Positions 13,171-25,355 of a DNA stretch of 64,000 nucleotides are shown here, piece by piece (the first letter of the stretch is position 1; the number at the start of each line of letters is the position of its first letter). The notes beneath the pieces are model-generated. The model was given only the letters and a program-made list of their open reading frames with translations, did not search any database and was not told the DNA's origin. Origin of the DNA: Zygnema cylindricum (taxonomy: Eukaryota; Streptophyta; Zygnematophyceae; Zygnematales; Zygnemataceae); NCBI GenBank assembly GCA_037447655.1, contig JBBHKE010000488.1:105978-169977 (forward strand), given 5' to 3'. The translations under genes were made by a program, and so were the position numbers.

Positions 13171-14340
13171 ACATATTTGAAGTCAACGTCATGCTATAAT
13201 CGTATGGAATGCCTAAAACAAACTTTTAAATTTAGCGGCTACTACCTTATTTTTTACATTTTGTCAAACCCTTAAGTGGATTTTTGTAACAAAAGAATAT
13301 AACGGAGGAGCTTCGTCATATGCCCCCAACGATAAAAGTGTACAAGTAAGCCATTAGTTGTTAAAACAAACAAATACCCCCTTCGACGTTAAATGCCACA
13401 TGAGTTAAATCACGAGTGTCGTCCACCAAAACCTCAAACTTATGCTTAAGAACCCAACTTTTTGTGTACGAGGTTTGCGCTATGGTGGCCGTACGATGAA
13501 AGCCAAGCCCGCGCAAATAGGTTAGTAAAGCAACTTTTTAAGAGCGATTAGTCCTTCGAAACGATTAAATATACCATGGTCGACAGGCTGTTGTATAATC
13601 GAAAAGAGACAACTATCAAAATTTGAAAGAGATGAAATGAAAGAGGCGTCGAGGGGTAAAGTGTGCCCAGATTACGATGGACGTTGTGGAAAATAATGTG
13701 TTAAGATAACAGACGCCACTTGTGAGTCCGAATTTTATAATAGATCCTCGTAATGGGTAAGGTCGTCCTTAACAACCTGGTTAACAAAATGAAGGGCCCC
13801 AATAAGGGAACCTGGAATTCTCAGGCCCTTTTGAGCAATATAATACGGAATCTCAGAAGAGGAGAAAAATCCAGTGACAAGCCAATGGGACACCATACGA
13901 CCTTGACGAGAAGACGTACGACAAAAAGTTGTTTGGAAAATCGATAAAATGCAAAAACACTTAGCTTGCCAGGGCAATGGTGTGAACAACAACAAAAAGG
14001 CATAAAAAACTTGGTAAAGAAATTATTGATGCCCTTAAAGTCTTTAGGTGAGATAGAGCAAATAAAAGTGCTCTTAGAGGGTCACTTTGGCGACTACTGG
14101 CAACGTCCCCCAATCGGCCCCCCCATTGGATAAAGTAGGGAGACTCCCCATTGGATAAAATAGGGACCACTGGATAAAGTACGGAGCTACAGTAGATTTG
14201 GAGTAAAAAGGATAAATAAAAGTGAAAAGATGGTTAATTGGTGACGAGGCTTGTTGAGGCTCGCGAAAGACCTAACGGTGTTGAAAGCATTTGGGACGTT
14301 AACTTGGAGAACCACCCATGTAAGTCAATCATAAAAATGA
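13171..14340. other. Intergenic DNA with a short CCATTGGATAAARTAGGGA repeat
   Basis: No gene is supported. Around 14125-14185 a unit of about 19-28 bp containing ATTGGATAAARTAGGGA recurs three times. The opposing frames at 13735-14003 overlap each other and show no domain. Confidence 0.45.
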
Positions 14341-14385
14341 TACAGGGTGTACAATATAGTACAATAACGTATATACACAATACAA

Positions 14386-14450
14386 TACACCGTGTATCGC
14401 TATTAGCGTCAATGTTTTTTCCCCACTTAGGGCACTTTCCCATGTAACCG
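14386..14450. mobile_element. MITE fragment, TACACCG family, one end only
   Basis: ACACCGTGTATCGCTATTAG followed by CGTCAATGTTTTTTC matches the terminal sequence of the element at 16546-16766. The other end is not evident nearby. Confidence 0.5.
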
Positions 14451-14534
14451 AAACTTGGTCTTGTTACTTTGTTTTTTAGCGAAGATTTTCCGTACTACAT
14501 TCAAAGCATTCCCATGTAAAGAAATGAAATCGTT

Positions 14535-14735
14535 ACTTTAAATTGTGACGTATGTAGACGTGGGTGTAATTTGTGACGGTTGTAGACGACTACAAAACTC
14601 GCGACAATTGATGACGTTTACAAAATAGCGACGGTTGTAGACGTCTACAGTAGCTACCCGTGACATTGTAGATGTTTAGGGTTTGTGACATTTTGACGTC
14701 ACGCTCAATTATGACAGCGTCGACGTCACAAATTT
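14535..14735. repeat. Degenerate GTGACG / GTAGACG repeat
   Basis: A short unit combining GTGACGGTTGTAGACG and TACAAAAT recurs several times with drift. Several TGACGTCA-like palindromes occur, but they are better explained by the repeat than as regulatory sites. Confidence 0.6.
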
Positions 14736-15388
14736 TAAAACTTTCCGCCATGGTTTCCCGATTTTGTTTTTTAGTCCTTTATCACACTACTTGCCATCAA
14801 AATACGCCCAAAGATATTAAAAAGAAACTATTTTTTATATAACTTTCATTTGATACCATTATTGACGTTTTCCATTGCAAGAACTGTGAGATAGACGCGG
14901 TAATGGGAGAGGGAGAGAGAGAGAGGCGCTTTCACAGACTTCGCTTTTGCGAAATGGTGTCCGTTGGTCGAGACCCCTCCACGACCCCTGTACGGAAAAA
15001 AACGCATGGAAAAAAGTAAAATAGTCACGCACAGGCTGGTAACGTGCAGTGGGTTTTTTTTGGGTACTCCGCGCACAAAAATTGTCAAAAACCTCCGACG
15101 CGTGCCACAGCATCTGCCTATTCGCTCACATTGTGGAACTTCAGTTAAAATCACCTCGCGAGGTGATTTGAGTAAAGTTTGAAGATGAGCTGGAGTGACG
15201 CGAAAGTGGGTCGAAACACACTAGACGACAAATTGCAGTACATTTAAAGTTTCAAAGTGACGCAAATTGTACTGTGGTAATTTAAATTTGTTAGTACGGC
15301 TGCTGATTTTCTCGTTGAGGGCTAAGTTTTGGAAGAAAACGACAGAAAAAAATCGTAATTTTATCACATGAGAAAGTGTCCTTATTCT

Positions 15389-15715
15389 CGTGCACACATG
15401 TCGGATTATTGGTTGGAGACCGCCAATCGGTTTATCGAATGTGAGAATCTTACCTTTCAATCGTAACCGTCATATTCACAATCAGACTGGTGTGCGTGGG
15501 GAAAAGATGTTCTCAATGGCGCAAAAACATAGCAACATCTTTCCTTCGTGCACACACGTCGGCTTGCAAATCGGATGGTTCGATTGAAAGGCAAGATTCT
15601 CACCTTCCGATTGGTTCTCCAAATCGAGAATCGGACATGTGTGCACGGAGGGAACATGTTTTAAGTGCGATCTTTCTTAACACTAATAAAGACACAGTGT
15701 ACTGTACTATAATGT
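15389..15715. mobile_element. Two tandem partial copies of the TACACCG MITE internal region
   Basis: GTGCACACATGTCGG, a GATTGAAAGG-type core and the reverse-complement arm (GGACATGTGTGCACGGAG) are arranged as at 16546-16766. The arms occur twice here, which points to a nested or duplicated insertion. The right end reads TTAACACTAATAAAGACACAGTGTA. Confidence 0.6.
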
Positions 15716-15843
15716 ACTCTAATGTACTTTTCTGTACCTTTCCTTCTACGGTTAAAGATTCAAAAGCGTCTAATTAGATTACAGACTTCAAATTTCAGTC
15801 TTTGTCTTTGGAAAGTGATTCCTGGTCTTCATTCCTAAGCGCC

Positions 15844-18581
15844 ATGAATTCCCTCTCGGCCATGGCTTCCGTCTGGCAACCTCAACTCTGCCACTTGCGA
15901 TCTAAAGCACGCCATATGCTCACCAATTCTCATCTGAAGGTGCTATTATTTCTTCCAATATTAACATTGTAATTACGAACTTGTTAATTATCATGTCGTT
16001 TCTAAGAAATATACAAAACTGTCTAGACATTATGGACTAATTTATAGAACGTTTAAAAAAAAGAATTGTGGATTAACAATTTTGTATAGTTCACCAACAA
16101 CATGGTATTTAGGGTTTCCGGAATTTAGTTTTATGTAAAGGAAAGCCAAGCTTACACAGGAAGGATATTCTAGCTTATACATAATAAGGAAACTCTGGCT
16201 TATACTTAATAAGGAAATTTAAATTTACATAATAAGGCAATTCCAGATTTTACATATTAGGGGAATTCCAGCTAACATAATAAGCGAATTCACGCTTATA
16301 TAGTAAGGAATATCAAGCTTACATAATAAGGAAATTTAGCTTTTACATAATAAGGAAACTCAAGCTATTACATAGTAAGGAGAATCAAGTTTATATAATA
16401 AGGAAATCTAAGCTTGACATAATGGTCATTGTCTACATTGTTCCAATGATAATTGTTTGGCAGGAATAAGCACAAGTTGAAGTTGCAGGAGGCTACTATA
16501 TTCATAATTTACGGGCTTTACATACGCTACCTTGCCCATTGCTAGTACACCGTGAATCGTTATTAGTGCTAATGTTTTTTTCGACTCTTTAAGCATCTTT
16601 TCTCCGTACACGCATGTCGGTTTTTAGATCTGACGGTCGCGATTGAAAGGTAAGATTCTCAGCTTCCAATTGGCGATCTCAAATTAAAAATCGGACAAGA
16701 GTGTACGGAGAAAAGATGTTTTAAGTGCCGAAAAAATTATTAACACTAATAGCGATACACGGTGTAGTGTTCATAACTTCCAATTGAGTGCGTGTTTTTT
16801 GAACCAAAATCATACAGTGATGTTGATAACACTGTTTAGTTTAGTGGTTAGAGACGATCCTCATGGCATAACATTAACGTAGTTAATAGGAAATCCTCTT
16901 TAATGCTAATAATTCACTAACTCTGATGGTGACGAAAGTTATAGTGTGGATACAATTTTCTTGAACTTATTCTCACATGATACAATTTGTTCCACAATTT
17001 TTACCGCACTAATTATTTACCCACAGAAATAGTGGTGGGTACAACGCAAGCTAGAACATAGACCCTTAGTTTTTGTTGTTTAACTCTTCAAGTGTGTGAA
17101 TTTGTCAAATGATCGGTATCCATGCTACATAGACTTTTTGTGAGGATATTTGTTAGAGCACTCATTAGGAACTCCTCTCCTTCCTTCCTGATCGTTCGCT
17201 TTCTCCTTCTCTCTCTATACATGATGTCAATCCCTCTCTCTCTCTCTCTCTCCCTTTATTCACGATAAACTCTCTCTTTCTCCCTGTCTTTCTGTCTGTA
17301 ATGGATATAACAACGATGATGATAAGATGAAAAAAGTGTTTTATTCAACTTTTTGATCATGAACCACATTATTTCACATTCGTCAAATTTACGATAATAT
17401 ATTGATTAAGCTGCTCTCTCTCACTCTCTCTCTCACGCTGTCACCATCACTTTCGCACCTTCACTCACTCTCTGGCTCACTCCCTCACTCTTTCACTCTT
17501 TTTCTGTCCCATTCTCTCCCTCTCTCTCTCTCATACTCACTCTCTCACTCTCACAATCTCACTCTCACAATCTTACTCTATCACTCTTACGCTCTCACTC
17601 TCTCACTCTCCACTCTCTCGCTCTCCGCTCTCTCTGTCTCTCACTCCTCCCACTCTCCCACTCTCACTCTCTCACTCTCTCTCACACACACTCTCACTCA
17701 CTAATCAACACATGGATGTAACAACTACGATGATAAAATGAGGGAGAATTTTCTCTAATGAATTAACTACATATCAGATTTATGTCAATTTACTTTATTT
17801 GTTTTGAAATGCTCACATTTATTCAAATTTTGAGAGAACAAGGGGAGGATATATTCAAATTTGTAGATAAGAAGGGGATTTTTTCAAATTTTGCAACAAC
17901 AATGGAATTTATTCATATTTTGAGATTTGTTCATATTTTGAGATTTATTCATTTTTTGAGAGTCACACATATTTTGGGATTTATTTGAATTTCGAGATAG
18001 GGTTTTTTTGGATGCAGAATGTGACAAAAAATGGAATTCCCAGGATTCCTGGAACTCATATTTCTCCTGCCAGGTGTCAAATTTTGGGAGGAGTGTGGAA
18101 ACCAAGGAGGGAGGTGAGTCGAAAAAATTAAAACTCAACTTTCTCTCTCTCTCTCTCTCTCTCGCTCTCTCTCGCTCTCTTGCTCTCGTTCTCACTCTCG
18201 CTCTCCTCCCTCTCTCCCTCTCTCACTCCCTCCTCTCCCTCTCCCTTTACTTTGAAAAGGATTTTTTGTTTGTTTTTTACTTTTTCTTTTTAATTCAACT
18301 AGTTATTTCAGTCTACTTGTATTTTTGTTGGATTGTAAATTTAACAAGCATTTAAACCCCAAAACCTCAATTTTTTTCCTAACTCCCGAAGGAATGTTTT
18401 TTTTCTCTTGTTTCAAAAGTACCAAAAGTTAAAAAGATTTTATCCACCTGTTTTTTTTTTTTTTGCTTAACTGTTACATTTGGCATTTGGCAAAGTATTG
18501 ATTTTTACAATGAAATGTGTATTTATTTCCTTTTTTTAATTGAAATAGATTCTTGTTTCATTTTGTTTGTTTTTTTTTTTT

Positions 18582-18677
<96 letters not shown>

Positions 18678-20514
18678 TTCTTATTGATTGATTTCTTTCT
18701 TTCTTTCTTTATTTATTTATTTCACAGAGTTTAAGGGCATTGCGGCAAATTGGAGCACGGATTCCCTCAATGATAGTGAGTTTTTTTTGTGTGTGTGTGT
18801 GTGTGTTTTCCTTCTTTTCTTCGTTTCTCCCTCTTTCTCTTTCTTCATGTCCACCTCTCCCACCCTCTCCCTCCTCCCTACCTCTCTCCATCACCCACCA
18901 TATCTTTCCCTCCCTACCTCTTTCCCTCCTCTACCTCTCTCCCTCCTCTCCCTCTCTCCCTCCACTGCCTCTACCTCTCTCCATCTTCTACCTTCTCCCT
19001 TCCTCCTCCCTCTCTCCCCCTCCATCTTCCACCCTCTCCCTCGCTCCCTACCTCTCTCCATTGCCCACCATATCTTTCCCTCCCTACCTTTCTCCCTCCT
19101 CTCCCTCTCTCCCTCCATTCTGCCTCTACCTCTCTCCATCTTCCACCCTCTCCCTTCCTCCTCCCTCTCTCTCCCTCCTCTCCCTCTCTCCCCCTCTCCA
19201 TCTCCCACCATCTCCTTCCCTCCTTCCTACCTTTGTCTCTCCGTCTCTCCCTCTCTTCCTATCTCTATATCTCCCAACCCCTCTCTCCCTCCTCCCTCCC
19301 TACCTCTCACTGTCTTATTTTCTCCCTCCTCTCCCTCTCTCGCCCTCTCCACCTCCCACTCCTTCCCTATACGCCTCTCTCCTGCTCTCCCTCCCTTCCC
19401 CTTCTCCCTCACCCTCCCCTCGCTCTCTTTCCCTCTCCCTCTCTCTCTCTCCCTCCATCTCGCTTGTCAAAATGTGTTCCATTTTTTTTATTTGTTTTGT
19501 ATCAAAACTTCTTTGTTTTTTCCTTTACATTTCTAGTTTTTTTTTTTTTTTTTTTCTTCTTTTGGAAGTTTTAAGGGCAAAAGACAAATGGGTTTTATTC
19601 ACATTATTATATATACACTATTTATTATTATTATTGTTTTTATTTATTTTTTATTTTAGGGCAACGGACAAATGGGACTGCCTCGCGTGCTTTGCACAGC
19701 AACAGTTTCGGTCAGTTTTTTTTTTTTTGGTTTGTTTTGTGCTGAAATTTTGTCATTTTTTTCGACAGTTTTTGGTGTGTCAAATAGGTCTTTTTTTTTT
19801 TGAGGTCGTTTTTTTTTTTTTTCTTTTTTTCATTTTTCTTTGTTATTGTTTGTGATTATTTTTTTTTATTTTTTATTTTTTTTACTTATTTTATGGTTGA
19901 TGTTATGTTAGTTTTTTTTGCTTTTTGCTTTCCAATTACATTTGCTTTTGTCTGTTTCCAATTTTCTCTCTCTTCCTTTTTTTTTCTTTTTTGTGCTTTC
20001 TGCATGCTTGTCTGTTTCTGTTCAATTTTTTATGGTATTGTTAAAACTGTTATTATTGTTTTTTTTTGCCTTCTTATTGCGTGTCTGTTTCAGTTTTACT
20101 TTTTTTTCTCGATTTTTTTTTTATTATTTTTTATATATATATATTTTTTTCCAGGCAGTTGCAACAGAGAAGGAAACGGAGGTCGAAAAAGTTCCGAAAG
20201 AATTTTTTTTAACGGATTATAAACCTCCAAATTATGCCTTCGACAAGGTCCGTTTTTCCCTTTTTTTCCCCATAATTTGTATTTTTGAACTGTATCTGTT
20301 TTGAGTTAAAACATTTTTTTGAACTGTTTTCTTATTTTTGTTTCTTTTTTTTTACATGAGTTTTCCTTTTAAAAATATTTTTCGTTTGAACATATGTAGT
20401 TTTTTGATGTGTGTGTGCGTTTTTTATTTCTTTTTAATAAATTAACTATATATATTTATATGTTTTTTTGTTTGCAATTTTTGCAAAAGGATTTGGCACT
20501 TGAAATGATTGCGA

Positions 20515-20603
<89 letters not shown>

Positions 20604-21469
20604 CTGTAATAATTTTGAGGCTCAAATGATATCTCTCCCCTTTTCTGATCTCAAGTTTCTGTTTTTATTTTACCATATTATCATTATTTTTATTATTTTT
20701 TCGCCCTCCTCTCCCTTTTTAATTATTTTATTTTATTTTGTTTTATTTCTTTATTATTATTATTTTTTTTCTGGGCAGGTTTATATGGACTTTATTTTGG
20801 GGGAGGAGGAAACTTTCGTCACGACCATAATTACTGTTAAGCCTCTTCAGAAAGGTACAATAAATAAAAAATAACTGAAGAAAAAAAAATAGAAAAAAAA
20901 AGAAAAGAAAAAAAAATGAGATAGCGAAAGCATAAAAAAAATGACAATATGCAAAAAGGTAAAAAAAAACAAGAAGGACTGGATCCATAAAAATAATGAC
21001 TATATAGAAAAATAAGAAATTAAAGTTGAGAACAAAAAATGGGAGAGAGATATAGTTCGCGGATTCAAAAAAAGAACAAAAAAATAAAGAAATAAAAAAA
21101 ATTGGGATGTATGAAATAGAAGAGACGAATGTGTTACAAACACAAAAATATAACGTCTTTCCGTTTTTTTTTTTAGTTTTTTATAATTACTTTGCTCGTT
21201 AATGTTTTGTTGGTTAAATATTGATGCAAAAATTATTATTAATATCATTTTATTTTATTATTGATTTGATATTAAAATCTTATCTTTACAATAGCTATAA
21301 TGTGTCTATAAATGGAAATAAGTATATATATATTGTTTCTTTTGCCCTATTTATCATTATTATTTTTTTTGTTTTTTTGTTTATTTTTTTTGTTACAGGG
21401 GAGTCCCTTCCTTTACAGGGAGAGGATCTGGAGCTTCTCTCTCTCCAAATCAATAATGGAGATGTTCCG
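15844..21469 (+). CDS. PepN-type M1 aminopeptidase, N-terminal exons only (3' truncated)
   Basis: Proposed exons: 15844-15939, 18728-18775, 19660-19710, 20155-20247, 20779-20854 and 21399-21469. All junctions are in phase and encode about 145 residues. The last three carry the beta-sheet domain of plant and bacterial aminopeptidase N: TDYKPPNYAFDK joins VYMDFILGEEETFVTTIITV, then LPLQGEDLELLSLQINNGD. The first three exons are Ser/Arg/Leu/Ala-rich (start MNSLSAMASVWQPQLCHLRS), like an organelle transit peptide. The first exon is the least certain. A full-length enzyme is about 870-900 residues, and the HExxH zinc site and the rest were not found downstream. A decayed Crypton on the other strand begins 380 bp after the last exon, so the gene is probably disrupted, or continues beyond a very long intron. 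Introns are T- and CT-rich on the sense strand. Confidence 0.7.
16150..16425. repeat. ~24-bp minisatellite (TTACATAATAAGGAAATTCAAGC)
   Basis: About eleven diverged copies of CTTACATAATAAGGAAATTCAAG. It lies inside the proposed first intron of the aminopeptidase gene. Confidence 0.85.
16546..16766. mobile_element. TACACCG-family MITE, full length (~221 bp)
   Basis: The ends are inverted: TACACCGTGAATCGTTATTA at left, and AACACTAATAGCGATACACG then GTGTA at right. Inside is a second inverted pair, CTCCGTACACGCATGTCGG and CGGACAAGAGTGTACGGAG, flanking GATCTGACGGTCGCGATTGA. There is no open reading frame. The target-site duplication is unclear. Confidence 0.75.
17215..17705. repeat. CT-rich satellites (CTCACT/CTCTCT)
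   Basis: Two blocks, near 17235-17300 and 17402-17705, built from CTCACTCTCTCT-type units on plus. They lie in the proposed aminopeptidase intron 1. The long S/L/H-rich frame across them is not a gene. Confidence 0.85.
18140..18250. repeat. (CT)n tract
   Basis: CTCTCTCTCGCTCTC-type tract on the sense strand of the same proposed intron 1. Confidence 0.85.
18560..18675. repeat. Poly(T) followed by (GT)n
   Basis: Long T runs are followed by about 16 GT dinucleotides and a short TA run. They end some 50 bp before the exon acceptor at 18727. Confidence 0.95.
18825..19465. repeat. CT-rich minisatellite in an aminopeptidase intron
   Basis: Diverged units of CTACCTCTCTCCATCTTCCA and CCCTCTCCCTCCTCTCCC repeat across about 640 bp on the sense strand. 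All three plus frames stay mostly open because the tract lacks purines. The resulting P/S/L-rich frames are artefacts. Confidence 0.9.
20518..20601. repeat. (CT)~41 microsatellite
   Basis: A near-perfect CT dinucleotide array in the intron between aminopeptidase exons 4 and 5. An exon-like piece just before it (DLALEMIA) does not keep frame. Joining 20247 to 20779 directly does. Confidence 0.95.
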
Positions 21470-21835
21470 GTCTCTCTCTCTCTCCCTTTCCCTCTCTCCA
21501 TCTCTCTCTCTCTCTCTCTCTCCTGCTCTCCTTCCCTCCCTCCCCCCCCTCTCTCTCTCTCCCTCTCGACCCCCTTCCCTCCCTCGCTCTTTTCTCTCTG
21601 ACGCTTTCCCTCCTTTTCTTTTTTTCTCCCTCTCTTTCTCTCTCTTTCCCTCTCCCTCTCTCGCTTCGCTCTCCCTCCCTCCCTCCCTCCCTCACTCGCT
21701 CTTTTCTCTTTCTCTCTCTTTCTCTCTTATCTCTCCCTCTCCTTCCCCACTTTATGTCCTCTCCCTCTCCCTCCTCTCCCTCCCTCTCTCTCCCTCTTTC
21801 TATTTCTCACTCCCCTCTGGCTCCCCCTCTCCGCC
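21470..21835. repeat. CT-rich tract after the last aminopeptidase exon
   Basis: CTCTCC/CCCTCC-type pyrimidine tract that begins at the exon-6 donor (CCG/GTCTCT) and runs up to the 3' end of the Crypton-like gene. Confidence 0.9.
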
Positions 21836-21845
21836 CCCGAAAAAA

Positions 21846-24800
21846 TCACACCTTTTTCACTTCACTTAAAGCATCATCTGCCCAAGGAAAAGTACGCTCA
21901 ATGAGGCATTGCGGAACATCAACTCGATCTCGATGTAAAATATATGTATTTTTGTCATTTTCAAATCCTGTTTGTACGAGTAATACCTCAAAAGGTATTG
22001 ACGTCAAATATGACAAGTACATATGAGCACTGACCCAACGGCCTAACCGTGCTATTTGAGATTCTGAAGCCCTGTTCACCCCAATTTTTTTTTTATATCT
22101 CTACACAGAAATTGATACCCAAGTATAAAAAAAACAATTTTACAACAAATGAAAACGTACAATATTATTACAAAAAAAAAACAAATAGAACAATTAGTGA
22201 ATGTTTAGTTTAATACCCGTTGCTCTCTGCAAATCTGGCTCCTGCACCTCTCATCGCATGCATTTTACAGTTGGATACGATATCCAAACTTATAAACATA
22301 GCTTGTATGAGGCGTAGATGAGTATGATAGTCCAATGGATTTTCGTTGTTGGAGGATTTTTGAAATAAATACAAATCATACCTGTCAAAAAATTGTCAAC
22401 AAATTTCACAATAAGGTTAGAATATATAGGAATTGTTTCAATTTTAAAATTGCAACTGGCTTTGTGAGTTTGTTTGGTAAGCAAAAAACAAAAATAATTT
22501 AGGAGATGGTTGTGAAACATTACCAAGATTCTCTAGAGGAAAAATCTGGGCAGCCCCCACTAGTGCCTTCTTTCATATGAAAGAGATAAAAGCCACATGG
22601 CTATTCCGCCAACTGGACAAACACTCCAATCTATGTTTCAGATAACACCGAATTGTTCTTTACGACCATTCTGCATTTAAACCGAGAAGTCTGTTATCAC
22701 AAAATTACAAAAAAAAAACTTATTCAATGTGTCAAAAAAACGACATCAACAATATATGTCTCTCAAAAAATAATAAAGGAACAAAAATATTCAAAAATAA
22801 GATCACAAAACATATAAACCACAAAATTTATCAAAAAACCACCAATTTTTTTAAGAAATTACATCACATACCTTGTTGGTTTTCCCGTTCATATCGAGGA
22901 AACCTAACATGTGACATGGTGTCGGTCCCACACTTTCAATCTCCATCGAAAACAAATCACACAAATTGACGGCTCTAGCACTATTACCTCTACCTGCTGC
23001 AAAATGTGTCAACAAAGTTATTGCACGAGCAAGCATATTTTCATGCAACTTTTCTAATGTAGTGGAGGCTTTAAGCCACCTCATGCTCATATTTCGGAGT
23101 TGTTTCCATTATAGCCGTCACTAACTGCCCCGCATTGTCGATCTAGGTATTGTTTTTTACATCTCATACCCGTCTCTCGAACGATACCTTTTAAAATCGT
23201 TTCTGTTGGTGGACCTTTTCTAATGTTTTCTGGCGTTATCCCCAAAATCGTACACTGTGTTTTTTGAAAAAATACCAATGCTTTCATAAGCGCAGATAGG
23301 AAACCCATTGGCTGAAACATAAAAAAACAAAACAACAAAGGTTGTAGTTAAAAAAACATAGAAAAATAAACCCTAAAATACAAAAGACATAACAAATATT
23401 ATGCAAACAAAATAAATCAAAACAAAAAAAAACAAAATGTACAAAAACGAAATAACAAAATCCATGCACAACATCAACAGAAAATTATACTTATGTTTTA
23501 TGGCTTTTAATTCTCTATCTCTTTATCATTCTTTTTATTCCTCTCTATCTACATATATTTTTCTCTTTCACTCTGTATTTTTGAATTTCTTTGCTTTTTA
23601 CATAGGTGATTTTTATGTCTTTATAAAAACCGTATGGCTTACACACCTGGTTTTCATGCGCCACAATAAAAGCATCTACTGACGCTTATTGAATTACAAT
23701 TGTGGCCAACCATGGTTCATCCATTGTTGGGCCATGGTTTTCGATTATTCTCCCATCTATTTTTTTTATATACCCAGGAAAAACTGCAGGCTTTATATTC
23801 TCTTCTTGCTCGGCCCACCATTTCTGTAAACAATTTAATAGTTGTTAAATAAAACAAAAAACACCCAAAGTTTGACAATCTGATTAAATACACTCACAAA
23901 ACAACAACGGCGTTTTAAAAATTAATGTTATTTAAAACACTTATTGTTTGTTGAAAAAAAAAAAATTTTGTAATAATGCATGCTAATTATACAAAGTTGT
24001 GAAAATTGTCATAGTGCACGCTAATCATAGTAAAAGCTGAAAATTAAATTAACAAACCCTAACTATACTAAAAACTAAAACTGAAATAGCACATAGTAAT
24101 TATACTACAAAATGAAAACCGTATAGTGCACTCTATTTTAATAAAAACTAAAAACTTTAATAACACACACTAATAATACTAAAAAGTGAAAATGGAAATA
24201 GCACACACACTAATTACCCTAAAACTGAAAACTGTAGTAATGCACATTAATTATAATAAAAACTGAAAACTGAAAATGTACACACAAATTACACTAAAAA
24301 CTCAAAACTGAAATATGACACACAAATTATTCTAAAAAATGAGAACTTCAATATATAAAAATTATACTAATAACTGAGAACTGAAATAGGACATACTTAT
24401 CACCCTAAAACCTGAAAACTTTAGTAATGCACATTAATTATACTAAAGACTCAAAATTGTAATAGTGCACACTAGTAATCCTAAAAGCTAGAAATAGTGT
24501 ATACTAATAATAATAAAAACTGAAATAGTGCACACTTAATATACTTAAAAGTTTAACTGTATAGTGCACACAAATAATACAAAAAACTGAAAACTTTAAT
24601 TGCACACACTAATTATAGTAAAAAATGTAATAATGCACACAGTTGATACTGAAAACGAAAATGGTGCACACTAAAAATATTAAAAACTGAAAACTGTAAA
24701 ATGCACAATAATTTTACTAAAAACTGAAAACTGTAAATTGAACACTAATCTTACTAAGACCGGATAAGTCTGTAAATTGCATACTAATCTACTAAAACAT

Positions 24801-25290
24801 GATAAGTGTAATAGTACACATTAATTATACCAAAAACTGAAACTTTATTAATGCACACAAAAGATAACGAAAACTATAACCGGTATAATAAAAAATTATA
24901 TTCACAAAACAATTAAAAGGCTAGAAATACCTTCCAAATTCGCATTCGTAGCATGTACTGTGTTAATGTACTAGGTAATATCGTCTTTTTTAAATTATAA
25001 AAAGCCTCTCGTCTTGCTTCTTCGGTATTTGGACAAAAGGAGGCTGGCTCGAGTTTCCTCCCAGATATAACATTATTTTGAAATCTTAATCCTTGCCCGT
25101 CGCCATCCCCACCTCTTCCTTCACTCGTTTCAGCAGGTACACCTCGTTTTCGTTTTCTCTTTGTTTTTTCGATTTCAATGTTTTCGCCATTCAAGTGCTT
25201 AACACGAGCTAAACTAACCCTATTCGTGGATTTCGGACTACGTCGATTTGAAATTTTATTAGCCATGGGAGCAACAAGGGCACTGTCCAT
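21846..25290 (-). pseudogene. Crypton-like tyrosine recombinase (Ndc10_II-type), six exons, broken
   Basis: Exons in gene order: 24931-25290, 23647-23823, 22872-23311, 22524-22670, 22217-22381 and about 21846-22071. The protein resembles the Ndc10 domain 2 / Crypton tyrosine recombinases: AVNLCDLFSMEIESVGPTPC, CPVGG, PDFSSRESW then YD, and HAMRGAGARFAESNG, then SQIARLGRW and MYLSYLTSIP. The last three carry the expected H-x-x-R, G-R-W and Tyr of a tyrosine recombinase. Exon 1 is Lys/Arg-rich (KTKRKRKRG), as in a nuclear DNA-binding N-terminus. Lesions: an in-frame TAA in exon 2 after IVIQ, a one-base frameshift in exon 3 near 23090, an in-frame TGA in exon 4 (aligned to an Arg position), and a one-base frameshift in exon 4 near 22590. 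Splice sites still hold frame, so decay looks recent. Element ends were not found. Confidence 0.8.
23925..24885. repeat. ~37-bp minisatellite inside Crypton intron 1
   Basis: About 25 diverged copies of a unit like ACTAAAAACTGAAAACTGTA followed by ATAGTGCACACTAATTAT. It fills most of the intron 23824-24930 of the recombinase gene. Confidence 0.9.
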
Positions 25291-25355
25291 ATTTAAATGA
25301 TTGTGGAGATAGATTGTGATGGTGAGAACAACCTAAAAAAAAATAACAAAAATGC

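Noticed and set aside
14535-14735. Cluster of TGACGTCA-like palindromes as regulatory sites
   Set aside because: They recur as part of a degenerate repeat and are far from any gene start.
18688-19855. Long plus-strand frames rich in Ser, Pro, Leu and Phe, up to 371 codons
   Set aside because: All three frames are open because the tract is nearly purine-free. They run across a CT satellite inside an intron and overlap real small exons.
20491-20514. Possible aminopeptidase exon encoding DLALEMIA
   Set aside because: It breaks the reading phase to the next exon and adds residues absent from the family. Joining 20247 to 20779 directly gives the expected alignment.
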